Source: Gliomastix tumulicola
Lineage: Eukaryota; Ascomycota; Sordariomycetes; Hypocreales; Bionectriaceae
Assembly: GCA_001599755.1 (NCBI GenBank)
Contig: BCHX01000001.1
Span: 5,146,001 to 5,210,000 of the forward strand
Reading direction: 5' to 3'
DNA length: 64,000 bases
A program made the translations under genes and the position numbers. Numbering within the stretch: the stretch's first letter is position 1; each line of letters opens with the position of its first letter. Shown here one piece after another: positions 10,200 to 19,545 of this stretch. The notes under the pieces are model-generated. The model searched no databases. It saw nothing but the letters and a program-made list of their open reading frames with translations, and was not told where the DNA came from.

Positions 10200-11931
10200 A
10201 TGACAGAGTCACCTTCAAGAGAGTTAGGCTCCCGAGCATCCTCCGTGGCTTGTGCGTCACTGCGATGGGATCGCCAAGAATGTGTTCCCTTGGAGAGCTG
10301 CTTGGAGTCTAGGGACGACATCGTCGTCATGCTTACCCCTCTCGTCATGCCACCCGAATCACAACAAGACATCACAAGCGACCCTTTCGAGCCCTTGGGA
10401 CAGCTGCTGGCGCAGAAGCATCCCTCCATACGCCATGTCCCGTACTCGAAGCAGAATGGCATTACTGGCGTTCACGTGGCCTTTGTCAAGAGGGCGGACG
10501 CCGTCATCTTTGTTGTTACGGGACCCCCGAGTGCCGACGAGCCATCACAGCTCGAGTTCGCCGATACCGTTGCGGAAGTATGCGGAGACACGCCGCTGAT
10601 CCTCGTTGCGTGTTGCCAAATCGATGGAGCGGAGCTACACCGGTTCGAGTTTCCAACCGTCATCCAAGCCAGGGGCTTTTCTCGCCCTGACTTGGTCGAG
10701 GTTGCGTCTCTCCTCCTCGGCGGGCCGGTGAGCCCAGCCCAGTCGTCCGTCCATGCGCCCCAAACCCCGATCGCGAGCTTCCCGTGGGCGGTGCAGCCAT
10801 GGGATTACGACAGAGATCTTGCCGAGACACACGAGCTCTGGACCACGACCGTCCCGCCCCAATTTCGTCTCAGCCAAGGTGCCCTCGGAGCGTTGCTGAA
10901 ACGAGACGGGTACGCGATGCATCACGTGGTTCGTACGCCTAATGGCCAGGTCGCAGGCTTCTGCGCAACTTATACAACATTTGCCGACAGTGTAGGGCAC
11001 CGGCTGGTTGGATCTATAGCGGCGGTGATAGTTCGAGAGGAACTTCGTCATCAGAATATCGGCAGAATCCTATACGACGAGGCGCTTAGCAAACTCAGCA
11101 AGATTAGAGGCCTCCACTACCTCCAGCTCGGCACCACCTTTCCTCGACTGTTATACGGCATACCGGCCGGCCACGCAGAGATGGGATGGATCGAGAGGCG
11201 CCAATGGACGATCGGAGAGAGGACTCCTGGGAGGGGCCGTGTGATGCGAGACTGGATGCTCCAGTTTCACGAAGCCCCAAATCTTGATCTTGCATCCGCA
11301 GGGTTGAACTTTAGGCCATGTGAGTTGCAGGACATCCCGCAAGTAGTCGCCATGGTGGAATCGGAATCAGAGAGAAAATTCGGGTTCGGGTGGTGCGATC
11401 AGTACTATGGAGTTTTGTACAACAGTCACACTGGGGACGTTCTTCTTGGGTTCGAGGGGACGACGCTCGTTGCTTCAGCCATCACGTACACGTATACGGA
11501 CGGGAACCGAACAGCAATGGATCTACCGTGGGCGGGCCTTCTTGCACCGGATTTGGGCGGTGTAACCTGCATCTGCATCAAAGGTTGGTCAGCGTTGGTC
11601 GTGTGACGGAAGCAAAGGACTGGAAGCGAACTGACTGACTATTCTCAGATGATGACCCGGAGATGGTCAACCGCCGGGACACGGTGCTCATACGACTTCT
11701 ATTCGCAAGCTGCAGGGTGTTGTTGGAGCGCGGAACGTCGGGAGTTTTTGTCGACTGCATAAATGGGAACGAGAGCGGATTTGAAATGCTTGGTGAGTCG
11801 AGCGGCGGCGGCGGCGGCAGCAGCGGCAGCAGCAATGGCGACTCTCAACTCTGGAAAGAAAAAGCTGACTCGTTGCAGGATTCCGCAAATGGGCGGAATA
11901 TCAAGATATCTGGCGACGTGTACATGTCTGA
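10200..11931 (+). CDS. Two-lobed GNAT-like acetyltransferase, resembling the C-terminal part of fungal GH3-GNAT fusion proteins
   Basis: Spliced model: exons 10200-11583, 11649-11792 and 11879-11931, total 1581 nt, 526 aa; introns 65 and 86 nt. Residues about 45-190 (LTPLVMPP, DAVIFVVTG, EFADTVAEVCGDTPLILVA) resemble the C-terminal lobe that follows the GH3 barrel in fungal GH3-GNAT proteins. Residues about 200-345 form a GNAT domain (DGYAMHHVV, FCATYTTFADS, LRHQNIGRIL, LQLGTTFPRLLYGIPAG). Residues about 365-526 are a second GNAT-like half ending GFRKWAEYQDIW, restored by the last splice. In the acetyl-CoA loop the usual first Gly of RxxGxG is Asn (RHQNIGR), so activity is uncertain. The frame is open upstream to 10122 without an ATG; 10200 is the first in-frame ATG, so the 5' end is the weakest part. 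The GH3 catalytic domain typical of the family is absent upstream. Substrate unknown; family links are from memory, without a search. Confidence 0.72.
11801..11833. repeat. GGC/AGC trinucleotide repeat inside an intron of the GNAT gene
   Basis: Run of GGC and AGC triplets just inside the second intron (11793-11878). Because it contains no stop, the unspliced transcript stays open and would encode a Gly/Ser-rich insert. Confidence 0.75.
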
Positions 11932-12485
11932 ACAACACAATACGAAAGGACGACGATACTCGGGAATTCGGCAGGGAGACAGGGGGGAGGATCAAAGCGG
12001 CGTCAATGATTGTGTATGTGCGACGAATTTTACGACAGCGTCAATGTTGGAATTGTACGAGCAAGCGTTGGCGAGGCAGATTGGAGGCGATGATGGGACG
12101 ACAGCAACGGCGGTGGNGGNTTTTCTTGTGCTTGTTTGGGGATAGCTCATCCTGCTGGGCTACTACGCGCGGAATGGCCTATGCCGCCATGGGATGCTCA
12201 ACCCTGGCGAGCGGAGGAGACGAGGTGTCACGATGGGCCTCATAACGTTCTGACGGGGATCCAGGGCTGGCGGCTTTTTGTGTTATGTGCTTTGCGTCTT
12301 TATGTATACACAATACTCGCTGTGACCCCCTTCGGGAGAGCTGAGCGTCGTGAGGCGTGACGCATGGGCGTTTTGCGGTGCAGGGTGAGCCTTGACAGCA
12401 GCGTGACATTGGCTCTCTATTGGTCGACGTCAAAGGATCCAAGTCCACCCGACGGCAGGTTCCCGAACCCACGGACCTGGGACCT

Positions 12486-12537
12486 CCTGACACTCTGACA
12501 CTCTGACAGCGACAGCGACAGCGATACTGACTGACTG
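12486..12537. repeat. Tandem CTCTGACA and GACAGC repeats
   Basis: Two to three copies of ACTCTGAC followed by four copies of GACAGC-type hexamers and CTGA repeats; non-coding. Confidence 0.7.
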
Positions 12538-12882
12538 GTTCTTGATTGATGCCCAATAGTGACGCGGCGAGGCGAGAATTCGCTCTGACCTCTTCTTGGA
12601 GTTCGTATTGCCGAATGTAAGTAATGTTGTCGTACGTCGCAACTCGTGCAACATGAGTTGAGCACTGGCCACCTCATCATCACATTCATTGTCCCCGTTG
12701 GTCCATCGAGATGGAGAAGAGGGTGGCACGGGGCACCGCCATTGTCCGAGTCACATCTGCGTAACCTCCCGCCCTCCGTGTCCCCCCCTCCTTCAATATA
12801 CTACATTTCTCCTCCCTCATTGGTGAGAGAGAGCACTTTCGGACCGCCAGACGATAGCCGGCACGGCACGGGAAAAGACGCA

Positions 12883-12908
12883 GAAAGAAAGAAAGAAAGA
12901 AAGAAAGA
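12883..12908. repeat. GAAA tetranucleotide microsatellite
   Basis: Six uninterrupted GAAA units in non-coding sequence. Confidence 0.8.
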
Positions 12909-14530
12909 GGATGGGGTGGCGCGCGTCTTAGTAAGACCTGCTGCAAGCCCGTTGTGACACTCACTATAAAAAACCAAAGAGCCACACACATGACATGACC
13001 CCGTCTCGTGCCAATCCGATCGGGTCGTCTTACACCATCTTTTTTTTTTCTCTCTCTCTCTCATTCGCCCGTCTACCTACATAATACTGTGCAGCTGTCT
13101 TTTCGCTCATCTCCACCGCTGGGAGTCGGTACGACTTGCCAAAATTGACGGGGTTTGATATTCAGGCGGCGGGTGTGTAGGTTACGCTCTTTTGGGGGCG
13201 GGATCTTTTGGGTAAGCTGCTAGTACGAATGTCTACGAAGGGACGACTGCCGAGATCTGCTTCACAGTATAGCACACACGGTCTGCCTTTTTTCTTCTTT
13301 TTTTTTCTCTTCCCTTTGGGCTTTTGTAGTTGTCATTTGGGAAAAGTGAGCAGCTTAGAAGGAAAGAGGCAACATATACGATATCCCCCCCNCCNCCCCT
13401 TTTTCACAGCCCCCCCCCCCCCTGCGTATGCGACTTTTGCTGTATCTACTACACTCGTCACGGTCACAATCACACACTAGACGAGGCGACGATAACGTTA
13501 AACGGACCACCCATCTCATTTCCCATCGTCTGTTTTTTTTTTCCTGGCTCACTAACTGCAGTGCGTTAAGCCCCTTCCCATCCATGCCTCTCTCTCTCTC
13601 TCTCTTTCTCCCTCTCAGGCGTGCCGGGGGATTGCCCGTTTCTAGAAGCCATGGACCAAAAAAAAAAAGGGGGCAAGAGTTACACCGAGAAACACCTTTT
13701 TTTCGTTTCCCATTTCCTTTCCATCCCTTGTGTCATGAACCTCGGCACTTCATTTTCCCTTTTTGGTCTGTGTCGTTTCCCTTGCTTCTTTCAGTCATTG
13801 ATTGTCCCCCTTTTCTGCGAGATGGGGGCGCAGCAGGGAGAAGAAAAACTCAAGTCCCACGGGGAAGACGACCCGGTGGGAATTTGGGAAAATAAGAAGA
13901 AGAAAAAAAATTGTGTGATAGAGGTAGTTGGAAACGTGGGGGGATATCTAAATGCTATACCTGAAAAGAAAACGGAAATGAAGAATGAAAACTGAAAAAA
14001 AGGCCCCTGTTCATTCTCTCTCTCTCCGTGGGGAGAGTCTCGGAGTTTTTAAACGTACAAGAACACATCAGGCCATAATATCTTCCCAACTCCCGGAGAA
14101 GGTATCCGAGCATCTCCCCCCCCCTTCCAAGGAGCAGCCCCCCGGAGATCTTTGTTGAAGAGGAGAAGCGTAATAGTTGCCCGAAAGAATCAGAAGAAGA
14201 AGGAAAAGAAGAGAAGGAAGAAAAAAAATCACACCAGAACTTTTGTGTTGGTTGGAACTCCCCATCCGCAGCCGGCCAGCCCCCAAAACTTTTTTAGACG
14301 CCTTTCTACAAAAACCCTCAAAGGACAAAATCAGAAAGAAAAAAAGGCAAAAGGAGAAGAGAAAAAAGGCAAGATAGCCGCCATCCTGCTGATCCCCCAA
14401 GACGTAGAAAGAAGAGGGGGGGCAAGAGGGGTGGGAGAGAAAGATATGACCTGGTGTGGAAGGTCGTCTTCCCTCCCTCCCTTCCTTCCTTCCCACTCAT
14501 TCCCCCCTTTCTCGGCATATGTATGGCATG

Positions 14531-14559
14531 GTGTGTGTGTGTGTGTGTGTGTGTGTGTG
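14531..14559. repeat. GT dinucleotide microsatellite in probable TSC2 3' UTR
   Basis: About 14.5 GT units, followed by ATGTATGTATAT, ending some 40 bp from the TSC2 stop codon, so it probably lies in the transcribed 3' UTR (as CA repeats in the mRNA). Confidence 0.85.
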
Positions 14560-14601
14560 ATATGTATGTATATGCATGTCTCAGTTGAGGCGTCCTCTCT
14601 C

Positions 14602-17600
14602 TCAGGCCCACTTGGAGAAGTTGACCGAGTCGACCAAGGCGTCAGATCCCTGCGGGTTGTTGCTGCTGCTGCTGCCGCCGCCGCCGACCTCCGTGTCGTT
14701 GGTCCCGACGGATCCAGACAAGACCGAGGAGCGGTGAGAGGTCTGCTCGCTCGTGCTCGTAAAGAAGGTGGCCACGCTCGTCCTCCTGAGACTGTTGAAA
14801 CTGTCCCTCACGCTGCTGCTTGGCCTGCCGCCGGGGGTCGCCGCGTCGGCCTGATATTGGCCCGTCTGCTGGGGCTGCTGCTGGTGCTGGTGCGGCAGCC
14901 CCTGATGAGAAGACAGAGACAGACCGCCGCCGCCGCCGCCTGCCCCCACGCTGCCGCTGCCGCTCGACATGGGCGGTGGGCTGGGCGAGGGCCCGTGTGG
15001 GTGCTGCTGCTGATGCTGTTGCTGCTGCTGCTGCTGCTGCCCGCTGCCGACCAGCCTGGGCCCGTACCGCTCGCGGAGCTTCTTGATCTCGCGCAGGCGA
15101 CCCCTCCACGAGCTGACGTGCTCGCCGCCGGTGCGGCTCTGCCAGACGAGGGAGAAGACGGAGGCGTTGAGGGCCACGAGGCGGATGAAGCCCGGCAGCG
15201 CCTTGAGCGACACCATCTTGGTCTCAAAGGCCGGCGAGATGTCCGGGAAGCCCGGCTTGCTCATGACCTGCACGCGGTAGAAGGGTTGGCGGTGCTTGGC
15301 CTCGGGCTTCTGCTGCGCCTCGCGCGTGGCGGTGAAGGAGGCGCGCGAGGCCGGCGTGATGACGATGTTGACGTAGTTGAACTGGCTGGGGAACGTGTCG
15401 AACTTGAACGGCAGGCCCGAGTCGTTGAAGATGATGTTGACGAAGTCGTTGCCGATGTGCCGCTTCTTGTTCGCCATCTGCGGATCGCGCTCAAAGTCGG
15501 TCGGCATCTGCGTCGTGACGTGGAAGACCATCTCGGTCAGCCGGTCGCGCCAGCAGAAGGTGTACTGCCCGTCGACGTCGTACTCGCGGTCCAGTCCCTG
15601 CGTGTTGAACTTGGCTCCCTTGAGCTTGGTGAGCGTGCCCAGGCCGTTCAGGAACTCGACGTAGTCGCTGCTGCCCGAGACGTTGCCCAGGATCTCGCGT
15701 TCGTCCGTCTGGCCCTCACCGATGTAGATGACGCCGACTTTGTGGCCGTCGACTGTAGGGATTCGATCAAACACTCGCAGTGTCCTGTCGATGGCATCGT
15801 CTGCCGGCAAGGGAATCGGTCGGTCGTGAACCTGCGGGACAGAAGCAAGGAGTTGGATGAGGAGATGGCTGGGAAGAATGGTTCCGGACTGCTGCTCTCC
15901 GCCCGCGTCATCGTTGTAGTCGACCTGATGCAGGGGAGGCGGCTGTAGGGACTCGCGGACCATGTAGACTGACGTTCCGGACGCTTGCCTCTTGGTGACC
16001 TGCGCCCATCCCGTGTTGGTCGATTGCTTGACCGTGACGATGCTGCTGCCAAGAATCCAGTGCCTGCCGACAATCTCCCCGAACCTCTCCTGGGTGAAAA
16101 GGGGGTCCTCGGTAGACTCGTCCACGTCGGCATACGTTGCCCTGCGCATGAAGTCTATGGTGGTGACGGCGAGCTCATCGGAGATGTTTCCAGATCCGTC
16201 GGGATCGACGCAGAGGCGCTTGATGATGGTGCCAACGTGCGTAGCCCGGTCTGGCAGCTTGAGAGCAAGGAACCAGAAGAGGATGACGTGGTAGGCCAGC
16301 GCATACACGTACTCTGGCAAGTCGTCCGATGCACTAGGCCGGGCAACTTCAGCTCCAGAGCCCGGAGAGTGAGCCGCTGCAGTCGAGGTCAAGGGTGTAG
16401 GAGGCTCGCTGTTGTTGAAATGGCCGCGGTTGGCCTGCTGTCTCTTGTCTCGGGCGTAGTCCAGATAACGGAAGCAGATGCCGAAGACGGTACGGTACTC
16501 GTCTTCCCGGAAGTTGACATACACGCTCTGCAGGCGGCTCAGAGACGCAAGGAACTCGAGAATATGGATGGCAACGTTGGGCTGAGTGATGATGGCGGCC
16601 ATGGAGTTCAGCATCTGGCCGAGTGACTTGGTCGCGGAGAGCGGCAGTTCGTGACAACAGATGGAGAGCGCGTGGATGCAGCACTGCGCCGTCCTCTCCC
16701 AAGCCCCGATGCCATGGACAAATGTACGGACAATCTCGTCCTCCTCGCCCTTCTGGAAGTGCTCGTGATAGCTCAGAATCATAGTCAGGCTGTGGAAGAG
16801 ACAGATGGCGACGTCCGCGCGACGAAGGCCCGAGGCGTTGGGCGGTTCCTGGAACTTGTTTGTCCGGATTTGCTCGCAGATGAGTTTTCGTACCTCCTCA
16901 ATCTGAGGAATCGCGTTTGTGAAGATTGTGTGATTGCTGAGCTGCGAGGGAAGATGGACCAGGACAAAGCTGTACACTTCCCAGTCACTGCCGCTGAGAA
17001 GCCCCAGCACGGTTTCGAGCCACGAGGCGATGTCGAGAGCAGCCTGGACTGGCTTCGAGCCCTCTTCGGATGCTTCCGAGGCCTCGTCTCCTTCGGTTTC
17101 GTCGCTCTCGTGGGACACGAGCAGCGGGCTGATGAGCACAGGGACATCAGCTGGCAAGGCATCAGGGTCCGGCAGCTTCCACATATTCCGGTAGGTACCC
17201 GCCACAGACGGTCGAGCGCCACTAGCAGATCGTACTGGGAGCCCCTTCTCGAGCGGTTGGCCTTGGCTGAACGAAATACCCCTGGCGGGACGCGAGAGAC
17301 TGCCGTGTTCGCTGTGTGATAGCCGCAGACCGTGCGAGATGTCCTCCATGCGCTTCGCAGCGATCGAGCTGTCGGTTCGGCCGATGATGGAGGCAAGGAA
17401 ATTGGTCTCGAGCTCTTTGCTGAGGAAGATTCGGTTTGCCCAGTCGGCTCGGAGGCGGAACAGGAGCTTCATGGCCGTCAGACGGGCATCGACCTCGCCG
17501 TGGGAAGACTTGGCGATCTGCTGCAGGGCGTTGAACAGCTTGACGCTCTTCTCGCTGCTCGAGTTCATCGCTTGGATAAACATCTTGACGTAGCCCTTCG

Positions 17601-19545
17601 TGATGACGTTCGAAGGAGACTGCTCTGCCGCGGGCGGCGCATCGTCCGCAGTCAACGGCAGAACCGGAGAAACAAGAAGCCCTGCGGTAACGGGCGCCCT
17701 CAAGCGATCATTCTCAATAGCACCTCGCATCGCGGTGATGATGAAGTCAAAGAGCTCCAAGTCACACGAGGCGGCGATGGAGACCATCAAGGTGACGACC
17801 GCATCAAGCACGGCAACGTCAGTCTCCTCGGCAATGTTTTGCAACGCGCTCTTGACGAGACCTGGAATGGAATCCTGCTGCGCCGCGACGCCCACAAGCT
17901 CGATGAGCTCGTAGGCATCCATGATGACACGGAAGGCCCGAAGGCGCGTCTCGGACGATCGCTCGCGGTTGGCGAAGAAGCCGTTCAGCACCAGACGCAG
18001 GTTGTTCTCCCACTGCGAATCGGACGGAGAGCAGGATCTAAATTCTTGAAAGTAATCCAGTACTGCAACGGCGGCGGTGTCCGGGAGAAGACTGTGTGTC
18101 TGGGCGAAGAATCTGATGACTGCGTGGCGGGGGACAAAATCGATTGTTGGTTGATTGAGGAGAGATTCCAGGTGGCCAATCAGGAGCAGCAATTCTTTTG
18201 CTACTGGATCGTCCGCCTGGTCGTCTTTTGGCCGCCGCTCAACACAACACTCGGCCGCAATTCCCAAAATAACAGACCAGTCTTCCTCAAGCAAAGAAGG
18301 GTGCAGGCCGCCATGGGAGTCATGAAAGAGAGAATTGACGACTGACAGCACCGCCGATCGAATCCTAGACGTCGGAGACGCCTTGACAGTCGCCGAGAGC
18401 CCATCGACCAGCCACGGATAGGGCACCACGGGGTATCCTTTGGAGCCGTTCTTCGACAGCAGCTTCTGCAGGACAGCCAGAGAGCCTCTAATTTCTCGGC
18501 TCATATCCTTGTCCTTGAGGCTATCGACTGAAAGGGTCCGCAGAACCTCGAGCAAGAGCCGCACCGCCTTCTGGCCGTTGTGAGACCGGCAGATGTTGGA
18601 CAGCGTGCGCCACGCCTCCTTCGCCAGGCCCGCGACGAGACAGAAGATGGAGCTCAGAACTTGGATGCAGGCCTTCAGCTTGTCACGAGGGATCGAGCCG
18701 AACGTCAAGACGGTGTCCATAACATTGATACTCGCCCGGATGTCATCCTCAACGCTAGTGCTGATGCAGATCTCCAGGAGAACATCAATTAGACCGGCGA
18801 TGGCCTTGTCATCGGATATTCTGAAGCTAAACTTGAGGACATCCCGGAGGAACGCAACCAGTTGGGCGAAATTCTTCTCCTCGCCTGACACGACCACCCT
18901 ACTCCGTGCATTTCTCGCGCTCCTGGCAGCAGATGCATTCTTACGGGCAACCCTGACCGCCTTGTAGCCTTCGCGGAGCCACAAGTTTAGCAAGGGGAGG
19001 AGCTCATAGTCGAACCCGTCCAGATTCCGACCGTTCTGCGTCAGGTCGACGAGAGCCGCCAGCTGCAGGTGGAAGTCTTCGGGGTTGGCGGGCGCAGCGA
19101 GCGTCTGGAAATACTCTTGACGCTCCAGGTCTGTCGACGAGGCGTGCTTCACGCATTCGGTCAGGAGCTCCCAGCCCGCGGTCCGAGCGGCTGCCGGCTT
19201 GGACGGGTCGATGAGATCCTTCCCAGCATACCAGATATCGAGCACGGGGTTGAGAGGGTACTCGGATATGGAGAATTTGAGGGTATTGGCAGCGGAGACG
19301 CGATCATTCAACGAGCCGCTCTTGAGCATTTCGAACGAGTCCATTGTATGCGGCGACAGTCGCACCGACGTCGTTGGCGTGGCGTTGACAATATCAGCGA
19401 CAGGCAGTGCGACAGAGGATGACGAAGACGAGAGCGGGAGGGATCGCGACGACCGAGAGGCTGTCAGGCCGCGGAAGACATTGGCAAGTCCGCTCGGGCG
19501 GGATGAGTCGGGCGAAGTCGGTCCATCTCCAGCCTGGGGAGACAT
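14602..19545 (-). CDS. TSC2: Tuberin (TSC2) homologue, Rap/Rheb-GTPase-activating protein
   Basis: Intronless frame of 1647 aa. Known role of the family: with TSC1, GAP for Rheb, restraining TORC1 at the lysosome/vacuole. Residues about 50-800 are helical-repeat tuberin sequence (DUF3384-like start around LKFSISEYPLNPVLDIWYAG). A Rap-GAP domain spans about residues 1260-1485: KVGVIYIGEGQTDE, SSDYVEFLNGLG, FCWRDRLTEMVFHVTTQMPT, then the asparagine-thumb segment KKRHIGNDFVNIIFNDSG (Asn near residue 1365), which is intact, so GAP activity is expected. The tail (about 1500-1647) is disordered, with a Gln run, Gly and Ser runs, ending NFSKWA. The start at 19545 gives a plausible Ser-rich N-terminus; a further upstream start or 5' UTR intron cannot be excluded. 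A 598-aa open frame on the plus strand over the 3' part is a shadow of biased codons. Confidence 0.93.
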   Translation of the reverse strand: MSPQAGDGPTSPDSSRPSGLANVFRGLTASRSSRSLPLSSSSSSVALPVADIVNATPTTSVRLSPHTMDSFEMLKSGSLNDRVSAANTLKFSISEYPLNPVLDIWYAGKDLIDPSKPAAARTAGWELLTECVKHASSTDLERQEYFQTLAAPANPEDFHLQLAALVDLTQNGRNLDGFDYELLPLLNLWLREGYKAVRVARKNASAARSARNARSRVVVSGEEKNFAQLVAFLRDVLKFSFRISDDKAIAGLIDVLLEICISTSVEDDIRASINVMDTVLTFGSIPRDKLKACIQVLSSIFCLVAGLAKEAWRTLSNICRSHNGQKAVRLLLEVLRTLSVDSLKDKDMSREIRGSLAVLQKLLSKNGSKGYPVVPYPWLVDGLSATVKASPTSRIRSAVLSVVNSLFHDSHGGLHPSLLEEDWSVILGIAAECCVERRPKDDQADDPVAKELLLLIGHLESLLNQPTIDFVPRHAVIRFFAQTHSLLPDTAAVAVLDYFQEFRSCSPSDSQWENNLRLVLNGFFANRERSSETRLRAFRVIMDAYELIELVGVAAQQDSIPGLVKSALQNIAEETDVAVLDAVVTLMVSIAASCDLELFDFIITAMRGAIENDRLRAPVTAGLLVSPVLPLTADDAPPAAEQSPSNVITKGYVKMFIQAMNSSSEKSVKLFNALQQIAKSSHGEVDARLTAMKLLFRLRADWANRIFLSKELETNFLASIIGRTDSSIAAKRMEDISHGLRLSHSEHGSLSRPARGISFSQGQPLEKGLPVRSASGARPSVAGTYRNMWKLPDPDALPADVPVLISPLLVSHESDETEGDEASEASEEGSKPVQAALDIASWLETVLGLLSGSDWEVYSFVLVHLPSQLSNHTIFTNAIPQIEEVRKLICEQIRTNKFQEPPNASGLRRADVAICLFHSLTMILSYHEHFQKGEEDEIVRTFVHGIGAWERTAQCCIHALSICCHELPLSATKSLGQMLNSMAAIITQPNVAIHILEFLASLSRLQSVYVNFREDEYRTVFGICFRYLDYARDKRQQANRGHFNNSEPPTPLTSTAAAHSPGSGAEVARPSASDDLPEYVYALAYHVILFWFLALKLPDRATHVGTIIKRLCVDPDGSGNISDELAVTTIDFMRRATYADVDESTEDPLFTQERFGEIVGRHWILGSSIVTVKQSTNTGWAQVTKRQASGTSVYMVRESLQPPPLHQVDYNDDAGGEQQSGTILPSHLLIQLLASVPQVHDRPIPLPADDAIDRTLRVFDRIPTVDGHKVGVIYIGEGQTDEREILGNVSGSSDYVEFLNGLGTLTKLKGAKFNTQGLDREYDVDGQYTFCWRDRLTEMVFHVTTQMPTDFERDPQMANKKRHIGNDFVNIIFNDSGLPFKFDTFPSQFNYVNIVITPASRASFTATREAQQKPEAKHRQPFYRVQVMSKPGFPDISPAFETKMVSLKALPGFIRLVALNASVFSLVWQSRTGGEHVSSWRGRLREIKKLRERYGPRLVGSGQQQQQQQQHQQQHPHGPSPSPPPMSSGSGSVGAGGGGGGLSLSSHQGLPHQHQQQPQQTGQYQADAATPGGRPSSSVRDSFNSLRRTSVATFFTSTSEQTSHRSSVLSGSVGTNDTEVGGGGSSSSNNPQGSDALVDSVNFSKWA
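15003..15040 (-). repeat. CAG/CTG repeat encoding polyglutamine in the TSC2 tail
   Basis: CTG-rich run on the plus strand, read as CAG codons on the coding strand and giving eight Gln, one His and three more Gln just after the GAP domain. Nearby Gly and Ser runs make the tail a low-complexity, length-variable region. Confidence 0.85.

Larger units (their letters stand above)
11932..14601. other. Convergent non-coding region between GNAT gene and TSC2
   Basis: About 2.7 kb between two stop codons. It is rich in simple sequence: CTCTGACA/GACAGC repeats (12486-12537), GAAA repeats (12883-12908), T-run plus CT repeats (13040-13062 and 13588-13603), a run of 13 C (13410-13422), purine-rich tracts (14160-14360) and a GT microsatellite (14531-14559). 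It also has two pairs of undetermined bases (12117/12120 and 13392/13395). Short reading frames here are low-complexity and unsupported. The part next to TSC2 is probably its 3' UTR. Confidence 0.6.

Noticed and set aside
13428..13995. Overlapping small plus-strand frames in the GNAT-TSC2 gap
   Set aside because: Encoded by pyrimidine tracts and homopolymers; composition of repeats, not of protein.
14152..15948. 598-aa open frame on the plus strand over the TSC2 3' end
   Set aside because: It lies antisense to strongly conserved TSC2 coding sequence and runs on into purine-rich UTR. Composition (Ala/Arg/Val/Leu/Asp-rich) is what third-position GC bias gives on the reverse strand.
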